Below are positions 1 to 4,462 of a DNA stretch of 6,934 bases, piece by piece. The stretch is from assembly GCA_029266795.1 (NCBI GenBank), contig JAQSWE010000135.1:1-6934 (forward strand), read 5' to 3'. The notes below the pieces were generated by a model, which was not told where the DNA came from, did not search any database, and saw only the letters and a list, made by a program, of their open reading frames with translations. The DNA comes from Alphaproteobacteria bacterium (GTDB lineage: Bacteria > Pseudomonadota > Alphaproteobacteria > Micavibrionales > UBA2020). The translations under genes and the position numbers were made by a program. The stretch's first letter is position 1. Each line of letters opens with the position of its first letter.

Positions 1-834
1 GGTGGAGGCGATTAGCTTGCGCTCGACCTGCTGTTTCTCCTCGGCGATCTCGGCCGATTTCTGTTTCTGCGCGCCGATTTCAGCTTTCACGTTCTGGTGC
101 TGCTGATCGAGCGATGCCAGTTGTGTGCGTGCGGCGGTGTCGTTGCTTTCGGCTTTCGCTTCGACGGCGTCGAACAGCGCGTCCTTGTCTTTTGCGTCGT
201 CGGTCGTGTTCGCGCCTTCGTAATCATCGCCCGAGATTTCCGCGAGTTCGCGGTCGAGCGGCGCGAGCGAGGCCTTTTCAACTTCTTTCACTTCAACCGC
301 GGGCATCTTGCCAGGCGCGGAGATGTTGCCGACGAGCGACTGCGAGCAGTCGATCAGCTGGCGGTAGGATTGCGCGAATTTGTTGAGCGAGAATTCAACG
401 TTCAGCGCGGGCAGGCCGACGCCGAGCGCCGCATTGCCTTTCAGCGCGTCATAGAACGCCTTGTTCTGGCCCACTTGCACGACGACAGAACGCTCCGACG
501 TTGCGCGGCCGGGATATGTCCCCGCCTTGCTGCCATTGGTTTTCAGCGCGACCTGGTACACATCGCCCGGCGTGAATTTCGCATCGGTCACATCGACTGC
601 AACCGAACCGTAACCTTCGGGGCTGAGCGCGAAAGCGAGGCCGAAGTTTTTGTCGAACTTGTTGACCATGGCGCAGAAGCTCTGGCCTTCCGGATCGACG
701 ATGCCGACTTTCCATTTATCCAGCTGCTTGAGCGAGCCGAGGCTGGCCGGGGTGATCGCCTGTGACGATGTTGCAACAGTGACGAGTGCAGTCAGGGATA
801 CCGTCGCAAGGGCATGGAAAACGGAGCGGCGCAT
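1..834 (-). CDS. Exported coiled-coil protein, C-terminus outside window
   Basis: I do not recognise a named family. The reading frame is open from the ATG at 834-832 to the left edge, giving 278 residues without a stop, so the protein is truncated by the window. The N-terminus (MRRS, then a hydrophobic stretch to about residue 24, then SSQA) looks like a Sec signal peptide cut after Ala26. Residues about 38-165 look like a compact beta-rich domain with Cys54 and Cys163, which could form a periplasmic disulfide; the pattern loosely recalls IalB-like periplasmic proteins, but that is only a guess. Residues about 180-278 are charged and rich in E, K, Q and A, as in a coiled coil. The start is supported by GAGGTG at 844-839, 4 nt upstream. 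It is divergent from the ankyrin gene at 1041. Export is well supported; function is unknown. Confidence 0.85.
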   Translation of the reverse strand, partial: MRRSVFHALATVSLTALVTVATSSQAITPASLGSLKQLDKWKVGIVDPEGQSFCAMVNKFDKNFGLAFALSPEGYGSVAVDVTDAKFTPGDVYQVALKTNGSKAGTYPGRATSERSVVVQVGQNKAFYDALKGNAALGVGLPALNVEFSLNKFAQSYRQLIDCSQSLVGNISAPGKMPAVEVKEVEKASLAPLDRELAEISGDDYEGANTTDDAKDKDALFDAVEAKAESNDTAARTQLASLDQQHQNVKAEIGAQKQKSAEIAEEKQQVERKLIAST

Positions 835-888
835 TGTTCACCTCGTAAAGGGAGTAGCGTTTGAAATAATTGTAAATTCTGAGCCACC

Positions 889-916
889 ATAATAGGGATT
901 CGCGTCTTTTTTTCCA
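889..916 (-). promoter_or_regulatory. Candidate promoter for the exported protein gene
   Basis: Read on the minus strand, TGGAAA (916-911) and TATTAT (894-889) are separated by 16 nt. They match the sigma-70 consensus at 4 of 6 and 5 of 6 positions. This would give a leader of roughly 50 nt before the ATG at 834. The region is A+T-rich compared with its flanks. This is a by-eye call with no supporting conservation. Confidence 0.3.
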
Positions 917-1040
917 GTCCCTTTTTGCGTATTGTAAGGCGTTGATAAGGTTAGGTTATGAAAATCTGGTTTCTTTTTCTTGCGCATTATGTATAAATTC
1001 CGGAAGTTTTGTTTCTGACCCGAACGAGTGTTCAAACCGC

Positions 1041-1568
1041 ATGGCCGCCCCCGCTTTCAATACCGTCGCCGCGCCCAAGACCTTCGCCGCCACCCTGTTC
1101 TTCTCGGGCGTCGTGCAGGGCGATGTGGCGCTTGTGCGGGATGTGCTGGCATCGAACCCCGACGCCGTGCGCTGGGCGAAGCCGGTCAAGGAAAACGACA
1201 AGCCTTTCGCGACCAACGAAACCGGCCTGATGCTGGCAGCACAGGAAGGCCATGTCGAAGTGATGCGGGTATTGATAGATGCGGGCGCAGAGCTGAATGC
1301 GCGCCAGAGCCGCCGCTGGACGCCCCTGATGTATGCAGCGGAGCGCAGCCGCGCTGACGCGGTAGGCCTGCTGCTGGCAAAAGGGGCGAATACGGCATTG
1401 AAGAACGAAGGCGGCGATACGGCAGCCACTATGGCGGCGCAGCGTCAGGATTTCGCCCTCGCCCGTCAAATTAATAATGCCTTGAAAGATCACGGCCTGA
1501 CCTTTTTCCAAAAGGGGCAGCAGGCGAGTGTCGCGCCCCCCACCGCCAGATGGAAAAAGAAGCCTTAA
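1041..1568 (+). CDS. Ankyrin-repeat protein (175 aa)
   Basis: The protein contains ankyrin repeats, helix-turn-helix modules that bind other proteins; its partner is unknown. Repeat-like units are visible at about residues 19-50 (degenerate, ending ASNPDAV), 61-92 (TGLMLAAQEGHVEVMRVLIDAG), 93-124 (WTPLMYAAERSRADAVGLLL) and 125-150 (degenerate). The C-terminus is basic (RWKKKP). No signal peptide or membrane segment is evident, so it is probably cytoplasmic. The frame is open back to a TTG at 942, but the extra 33 residues are A+T-rich and unlike a coding N-terminus, so the ATG at 1041 is preferred. No good Shine-Dalgarno precedes it. TATAAA at 992-997 may be a -10 element, but I see no good -35. 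A second, shorter ankyrin protein lies at 3238. The ankyrin assignment is firm; the role is unknown. Confidence 0.9.
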   Translation: MAAPAFNTVAAPKTFAATLFFSGVVQGDVALVRDVLASNPDAVRWAKPVKENDKPFATNETGLMLAAQEGHVEVMRVLIDAGAELNARQSRRWTPLMYAAERSRADAVGLLLAKGANTALKNEGGDTAATMAAQRQDFALARQINNALKDHGLTFFQKGQQASVAPPTARWKKKP

Positions 1569-1569
1569 A

Positions 1570-1653
1570 TTAGTTGCCAACCATCCCGAACATATAGAGC
1601 AGGATGATGACGGGGATCGGAATCCCGACGAGCCAGAGAAGAATTGCTTTCAT
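1570..1653 (-). CDS. 27-residue hydrophobic membrane peptide
   Basis: A short minus-strand gene starting at ATG 1653-1651 and ending at TAA 1572-1570. It encodes 27 residues: MKAILLWL, then a GIPIP motif, then a run of V, I and L, ending MVGN. It is one membrane-spanning helix with a single lysine near the N-terminus and a paired-proline kink. A strong Shine-Dalgarno, AAGGAG at 1666-1661, lies 7 nt upstream, which is the main evidence that it is translated. Short peptides with a WLxGIPIP-type core occur in many proteobacteria as unnamed hypothetical proteins (from memory). It converges on the ankyrin gene with 1 nt between the two stop codons, and is divergent from the TerB-like gene at 1759. 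A role as a small membrane-complex subunit or regulator is possible but not shown. Confidence 0.75.
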   Translation of the reverse strand: MKAILLWLVGIPIPVIILLYMFGMVGN

Positions 1654-1722
1654 GTTGTGTCTCCTTGCAGGGTTCTAAGTCTTGAACCTTCCAATGCTTA
1701 TGGTACCCCATGCGTTCCCTTG

Positions 1723-1751
1723 TTTACTAAAGGCCCTGAATTAGCTAGGCT
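1723..1751 (+). promoter_or_regulatory. Candidate promoter of the TerB-like operon (leaderless?)
   Basis: TTTACT (1723-1728) and TAGGCT (1746-1751) are 17 nt apart. Transcription would start about at the ATG at 1759, giving a leaderless mRNA. This would explain the lack of a Shine-Dalgarno before that ATG. The match to consensus is modest. Confidence 0.3.
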
Positions 1752-1758
1752 ATTCCCC

Positions 1759-2277
1759 ATGACAAACACACCCGCACAGCCCGTTAAAAAACTGTTTCCC
1801 GAGAGCATGCTCTACATGTGGCGTGGCATTATCCTGATGGCCCATGCCGATGGCGTGGTGCATGACAAGGAACGCCACCTCTTCGACCGCATCTTCGCCA
1901 AGATCATCAAGGCCTATGACGCGACGCCGGAACAGATGCAGCTTCTCGCCCGCGACCTGACCGAGCAGCAGGATTTCGACGAGATCATGCGCCATGTGAC
2001 GGAGCCGGAGCACAAGGGCATCCTTGTGTACTTCGCGCAGGTCGTCGCCTCCATCGACGGCATCCTCGCCTATGACGAGGCCTCCATGATCGGCCGCCTG
2101 CAGGGCGCCTTCGGCCTGAAGCCCGACACCGAAGAAGTCATGAAGAAAATCCGCGCCGAGATTTCGGAGCAGATGCAAAAACGCAAATCCGAAGTCGAGA
2201 CCGCAACGCCGCGCGAACCCATCCAGTACGCGCTCGACGCCCTCCTCTTCCGCCTCGGCATGGAACGGCTGGACTAA
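1759..2277 (+). CDS. TerB-like helical domain protein (172 aa)
   Basis: The protein resembles the TerB (tellurite resistance B) fold, an all-helical domain with two similar halves each carrying an acidic metal-type loop. The first half has MAHADGVVHDKER (residues 27-39) and the second has VASIDGILAYDEAS (96-109), both fitting the A/S-x-D-G-x-(V/I/L)-x4-E signature. A charged helical tail follows (130-150). No signal peptide or membrane segment is visible, so it is probably cytoplasmic. The ATG at 1759 is preferred over upstream in-frame codons because residues coded before it are antisense to the 27-residue peptide and not protein-like. It lacks a Shine-Dalgarno; a promoter spaced for leaderless initiation precedes it. 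The next gene begins 4 nt after its stop, so the two are probably co-transcribed. TerB-like domains occur in many contexts, so tellurite resistance should not be inferred. Confidence 0.75.
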   Translation: MTNTPAQPVKKLFPESMLYMWRGIILMAHADGVVHDKERHLFDRIFAKIIKAYDATPEQMQLLARDLTEQQDFDEIMRHVTEPEHKGILVYFAQVVASIDGILAYDEASMIGRLQGAFGLKPDTEEVMKKIRAEISEQMQKRKSEVETATPREPIQYALDALLFRLGMERLD

Positions 2278-2281
2278 ATCC

Positions 2282-2947
2282 ATGTCGCTCCGCAAAAGGT
2301 TGTCAGACATGTTCGGCGATAAACAGGGCGCGGCCATCAAGCGGGTTTACAAGAAAATTGAATCCGGCGCGGAATGGAAAGACATCAAGGACGATGTGTT
2401 TCCTGAAGGCGGCAAAGTCGGCGCGCCGACCTCCGCCGTTGTCCACGCCATCCTGCTGCACAAACGCTTCGACCTGCTGACGCCCGTCGCGGCGGAGGCA
2501 GGCGACTGGATCGGCGTGATCGATCTGGTTTACCGCAAGGGTGAATTCGGCAAAGTGCCCGCAACCCGCGCGCAGGAAATCGAAGACATCTATCAGGCCT
2601 TGAAAGCCGCGCCGAAACACGGCAAGCAACTTGCCGCGACTTTCGTCGAGACGATCGAGAACTGGTCCTGCCAGCGCGATTTCGAAGCCGGCTATGACTG
2701 GGCGAAAACCAAACCCGAATTCGTCCCCGTGCCGCCGCTGGGTCTGGCCTCGCTCGCCGAACGCCCCATAGACGGCAATCCGCTCGCCATGAAAATCCTC
2801 GCCACCCCCGCCGACATCCAGCGCGCCATCGAAGCCGCCGAATGGGTCGAAAGCGGCCACGACCGCGACGACGCCATCGCGAACCTGAAAGACTGGCGCG
2901 AGAAACTGGCCAAGAACCCGCCGAAGCCGACCGGGCCGGTGTTTTAA
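2282..2947 (+). CDS. Unknown helical protein, co-transcribed with TerB-like gene (221 aa)
   Basis: I do not recognise this family. The product is soluble-looking and largely helical, without signal peptide, membrane segment or cysteine-rich motif. The first 45 residues are basic and amphipathic (SLRKRLSDMFGDKQ). Residues about 50-110 (AVVHAILLHKRFDLLTPVA, then DWIGVIDLVYRKGEF) look like packed helical hairpins. The C-terminus ends in a proline-rich tail (NPPKPTGPVF). It starts 4 nt after the TerB-like stop codon, which implies an operon and translational coupling. The start is uncertain: ATG 2282 has no Shine-Dalgarno, while the in-frame ATG 2309 (Met10) has AAAAGG at 2294-2299, 9 nt upstream. 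Position-linked function with the TerB-like protein is the only clue to its role. Confidence 0.8.
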   Translation: MSLRKRLSDMFGDKQGAAIKRVYKKIESGAEWKDIKDDVFPEGGKVGAPTSAVVHAILLHKRFDLLTPVAAEAGDWIGVIDLVYRKGEFGKVPATRAQEIEDIYQALKAAPKHGKQLAATFVETIENWSCQRDFEAGYDWAKTKPEFVPVPPLGLASLAERPIDGNPLAMKILATPADIQRAIEAAEWVESGHDRDDAIANLKDWREKLAKNPPKPTGPVF

Positions 2948-2956
2948 TCCGCCCCT

Positions 2957-2982
2957 GTCACCCCGGCGAAGGCCGGGGTCCA
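2957..2982 (+). repeat. Palindromic intergenic repeat (REP-like), copy 1
   Basis: The element reads GTCACCCCGGCGAAGG and continues to TCCA. It forms an 8-bp stem (2960-2967 with 2972-2979) around a GAAG loop. The GTCA..CCGGCGAAGGCCGG..TCCA layout is a common alphaproteobacterial intergenic palindrome type. It lies 9 nt after the preceding stop codon. No T-run follows, so it is not a typical intrinsic terminator. A partner in opposite orientation lies at 3041-3068. Confidence 0.75.
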
Positions 2983-3040
2983 CGGACTTCCGCGCTATTT
3001 CAATACCGTCAGCCGACTGTTAACACCCGCATTTTCCGCC

Positions 3041-3068
3041 CCACGATACCGGCCGTCGCCGGTATGAC
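3041..3068 (-). repeat. Palindromic intergenic repeat (REP-like), copy 2, inverted
   Basis: On the minus strand the element begins GTCATACCGGCGACGG and ends TCGTGG. It has a perfect 8-bp stem, ATACCGGC (3046-3053) with GCCGGTAT (3058-3065), around a CGTC loop. Compared with copy 1, bases on both sides of the stem differ in a compensating way (CCCC/GGGG versus ATACC/GGTAT), which suggests that the hairpin is conserved rather than the sequence. The two copies form an inverted pair spanning 2957-3068. Confidence 0.7.
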
Positions 3069-3077
3069 AGCGTTTGT

Positions 3078-3099
3078 GTTTGACTTTCATGCGTCAAAC
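3078..3099 (+). promoter_or_regulatory. Inverted repeat over the promoter, candidate operator
   Basis: GTTTGAC (3078-3084) and GTCAAAC (3093-3099) are perfect 7-bp arms separated by 8 nt. The left arm contains most of the -35 hexamer and the right arm sits in the spacer of the promoter at 3080-3108. This placement fits a dimeric repressor site. The identity of any regulator is unknown. Confidence 0.35.
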
Positions 3100-3108
3100 G
3101 CCTAAAAA
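3080..3108 (+). promoter_or_regulatory. Promoter of the SAM-II leader and ankyrin gene
   Basis: TTGACT (3080-3085, 5 of 6 to consensus) and TAAAAA (3103-3108, 4 of 6) are spaced by 17 nt. The predicted start is at about 3115, just before the first base-paired residue of the riboswitch at 3116. That fit between promoter and aptamer start strengthens both calls. Confidence 0.55.
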
Positions 3109-3114
3109 CAAAAT

Positions 3115-3173
3115 TGCGCCGATTTGAATGCTGACAGCTTGCGGGCGCTTTATAAATACAGCTAAAGCGTTGG
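3115..3173 (+). promoter_or_regulatory. SAM-II (SAM_alpha) riboswitch aptamer
   Basis: This is an S-adenosylmethionine-binding RNA of the SAM-II type, recognised from remembered structure and sequence of the class. P1 is GCGCC (3116-3120) with GGCGC (3144-3148). The 5' loop carries GATTTGA (3121-3127), matching the conserved GAUUU, and TTGC (3139-3142) before the P1 3' strand. Downstream, ATAAATACAGCTAAA (3152-3166) matches the class signature AUAAAUGCAGCUAAA at 14 of 15 positions. The H-type pseudoknot pairs AATGC (3127-3131) with GCGTT (3167-3171). GC at 3141-3142 can pair with GC at 3161-3162, and A3166 sits at the adenine-contacting position. The pseudoknot pairing uses bases unlike the textbook example, as covariation would give. 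SAM-V shares the core, but the alphaproteobacterial signs favour SAM-II. Binding of SAM would be expected to reduce downstream expression. Confidence 0.85.
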
Positions 3174-3188
3174 CGGACTGGTTCCGCC
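3172..3188 (+). promoter_or_regulatory. Antiterminator hairpin of the SAM-II expression platform
   Basis: GGCGGA (3172-3177) pairs with TCCGCC (3183-3188) around a CTGGT loop. Its 3' arm is also the 5' arm of the terminator at 3184-3216, so the two hairpins exclude each other. It directly abuts the 3' end of the pseudoknot. A second way to block the terminator is GGGCG (3143-3147, overlapping the P1 3' strand) pairing with CGCCC (3185-3189), which would be possible only without a formed P1. Confidence 0.5.
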
Positions 3189-3216
3189 CTCGTGCTACAC
3201 GTCGGCGGTTTTTTTT
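3184..3216 (+). terminator. Intrinsic terminator (attenuator) in the ankyrin gene leader
   Basis: CCGCC (3184-3188) pairs with GGCGG (3204-3208). After a 2x2 internal mismatch, CGTG (3191-3194) pairs with CACG (3198-3201) around a CTA loop. Eight T residues follow (3209-3216). It ends only 21 nt before the ATG at 3238, leaving no room for another promoter, so the ankyrin gene must be reached by readthrough. Confidence 0.8.
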
Positions 3217-3223
3217 ATTCCTT

Positions 3224-3230
3224 AAGGAGG
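3224..3230 (+). promoter_or_regulatory. Strong ribosome binding site of the ankyrin gene
   Basis: AAGGAGG lies 7 nt before the ATG at 3238, near-perfect complementarity to the 16S tail and the strongest such site in the window. ATTCC (3217-3221) could pair with GGAAT (3229-3233) and partly mask it, adding possible translational control. Confidence 0.85.
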
Positions 3231-3237
3231 AATAACC

Positions 3238-3615
3238 ATGTCCTACACCTATACCGGCACTGCCCCCACCAATTACGACCTGAACACCGACACCGTCTGG
3301 ACGCGCCGCAGCGACGCCAGCGCCACGCCCGGCTTTGAATCCATCGCCCTGTTCCGCGCGGCGAAGGACGGCGACGCCACCAAAATCCGCGTACTGGTTG
3401 AATCCGGCGCCGACGCCGAAACCGCCGACGAAAACGGCTGGACGCCCCTCTTCTGGGCGATCAAGAACCGTCATGTAAAAGCGGTGGCGGAGCTGATTAT
3501 TTCGGGCGCGTCGATCAACGCCGAGAGCCGCAACGGATTAACGCCTCTGTCGCTCGCGGTCAAAGTTGGGAGCCCGCTTATCATTAGCCTGATATCGCAG
3601 ACAGGGGCTAAGTAG
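3238..3615 (+). CDS. Ankyrin-repeat protein under SAM-II riboswitch (125 aa)
   Basis: A small protein made mostly of ankyrin repeats, so it probably acts by binding another protein in the cytoplasm. Units are visible at about residues 35-66 (SIALFRAAKDGDATKIRVLV, then ESGAD), 67-99 (GWTPLFWAIKNRHVKAVAEL, then ISGA) and 100-125 (GLTPLSLAVKVGSPLIISL). The first 34 residues (rich in T, Y, N and D) are polar and lack a signal peptide. The ATG is fixed by AAGGAGG 7 nt upstream. The gene sits directly behind a SAM-II riboswitch and an intrinsic terminator, which predicts that it is expressed when S-adenosylmethionine is scarce. No methionine-pathway enzyme is encoded next to it: the gene after it is on the opposite strand. 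A link to methionine or SAM metabolism is therefore inferred from the leader alone. Confidence 0.9.
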   Translation: MSYTYTGTAPTNYDLNTDTVWTRRSDASATPGFESIALFRAAKDGDATKIRVLVESGADAETADENGWTPLFWAIKNRHVKAVAELIISGASINAESRNGLTPLSLAVKVGSPLIISLISQTGAK

Positions 3616-3619
3616 CCAC

Positions 3620-3692
3620 GTCATTCTCGCGGAAATTCATAAGCCTGCGCATATGCGTTCCGCCGGTGGATTCCCGCCTGCGCGGGCATGAC
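3620..3692. repeat. Inverted pair of REP-like palindromes after the ankyrin gene
   Basis: On the minus strand, 3692-3667 reads GTCATGCCCGCGCAGG and continues to ATCCA, with stem CCCGC/GCGGG (3673-3677, 3682-3686). On the plus strand, 3620-3634 reads GTCATTCTCGCGGAA, a degenerate half of the same element facing it. The pair starts 5 nt after the ankyrin stop. Together with the pair at 2957-3068 it brackets the riboswitch-ankyrin unit. Confidence 0.6.
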
Positions 3693-3719
3693 ATAAGTAT
3701 TTATGGCGTTCGGGGGGCG

Positions 3720-3744
3720 AAATAAACTTGTTATTTTAACAAGT
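3720..3744 (-). terminator. Terminator of the HEPN-like gene
   Basis: Perfect 8-bp arms ACTTGTTA (3726-3733) and TAACAAGT (3737-3744) surround a 3-nt loop. On the minus strand the hairpin is followed by TTATTT (3725-3720). The arm overlaps the last codons and the stop codon of the gene at 3731-4429. The stem is A+T-rich, so efficiency is uncertain. Confidence 0.55.
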
Positions 3745-4429
3745 CATTGAGAACTGAATTCTGAGAAGACCTTGTAAGGTTAATAAATTCAGATCGCTCT
3801 TTTGAGACATATGGCCTGCCACCCGAATGTGTAAGCGAATGGAGAATTAGAGATACAAAACTAAAACACCACTCGCTAGGAACTTGCAAATGGGAAACCT
3901 GCACAGATTTAACCTCGTGGGTGGCATCTGGGTGTGCAAGATAACCATCTCTAATATTTTTCAATTCCTCAATGGCTGATTTATTTTCTACTGTGAATGC
4001 CTCATATTCTTCCAACAACTTTTCAGCGATGAATTTAGATCTATTGTGTTCAGGAACAACTAGCGCGGGGCTGATCTTTAATAAATATTGGCAATCCGCT
4101 CTTATAATTTGGTCTTCTCGAAGGAAGAAATTTTTCTTAGAAGGCGCAACATTTTTAATGTACTTGAGTATTGAATAGATACTGTATTGCTTTCTTCGAT
4201 CTCTATCATTTTCCTCCAGCATAACACACAGTTCTATAACAAGAGTCCGAACCATTAACCGACGATAATCATCAAAAAATTCTTTATGCGGCTCTCTGTT
4301 ATTTATCCATTTATTGATATCTGTCCCGCGGTCGTTAAAGGTGACGGATAAAATCGTATTAAGATGGAAAGCGTAATAAGCTCGATTATACAAAGACAAT
4401 GCATTAGAAATTAATTTCTGGTCGGACAT
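3731..4429 (-). CDS. AbiU2/HEPN-like protein, probably horizontally acquired (232 aa)
   Basis: An all-helical protein that I assign tentatively to the HEPN superfamily, near the AbiU2-type group. The key sign is KNIRDGYLAHPD (residues 157-168), with Arg160 and His166 forming an R-x5-H motif, in the range of the R-x4-6-H RNase motif of HEPN toxins and defence nucleases. The preceding long helices (about 9-30, 45-75, 130-157) fit the fold. No signal peptide or membrane helix is visible. G+C is far below that of its neighbours: 17 of 60 at 4261-4320 and 26 of 60 at 3901-3960, versus 43 of 60 inside murI at 4801-4860. This points to transfer. The ATG at 4429 has only a weak AGGT site 5 nt upstream. 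It follows murI on the same strand by 33 nt but is unlikely to be functionally linked. RNase activity is an inference from the motif. Confidence 0.6.
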   Translation of the reverse strand: MSDQKLISNALSLYNRAYYAFHLNTILSVTFNDRGTDINKWINNREPHKEFFDDYRRLMVRTLVIELCVMLEENDRDRRKQYSIYSILKYIKNVAPSKKNFFLREDQIIRADCQYLLKISPALVVPEHNRSKFIAEKLLEEYEAFTVENKSAIEELKNIRDGYLAHPDATHEVKSVQVSHLQVPSEWCFSFVSLILHSLTHSGGRPYVSKERSEFINLTRSSQNSVLNDLLK

Positions 4430-4462
4430 AAGTGACCTAATTCTTCAGTTAAAATGAAGTAT

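Noticed and set aside
97..765. A 222-residue plus-strand frame in the first 800 bases
   Set aside because: The opposite strand encodes a continuous protein with a signal peptide and a good ribosome binding site; this frame is Arg/Phe-rich and starts without a Shine-Dalgarno.
1750..2340. A 196-residue minus-strand frame over the TerB-like gene
   Set aside because: It is the antisense image of the TerB-like gene and has no ribosome binding site or recognisable domain.
2303..2983. A 226-residue minus-strand frame starting MDPGLRRGD
   Set aside because: MDPGLRRGD is the usual translation of the REP-like palindrome at 2957-2982, and the rest is antisense to the 221-residue gene.
3115..3173. SAM-V riboswitch as an alternative class
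   Set aside because: SAM-V shares the core with SAM-II and cannot be fully excluded by eye, but the loop sequence and the GC-rich alphaproteobacterial setting fit SAM-II better.
3172..3216. tRNA-like GGTTCCGCC and stem pattern
   Set aside because: There is no acceptor stem, anticodon arm or CCA context. The pairings are explained by antiterminator and terminator hairpins.
2957..3692. Repeats considered as a CRISPR array
   Set aside because: The palindromes are not regularly spaced, alternate in orientation and differ in sequence. No uniform spacers are present.
4443..4459. CTTCA/TGAAG hairpin between murI and the HEPN-like gene as a terminator
   Set aside because: The stem is only 5 bp and there is no T-run on the minus strand, so a murI terminator call is not justified.
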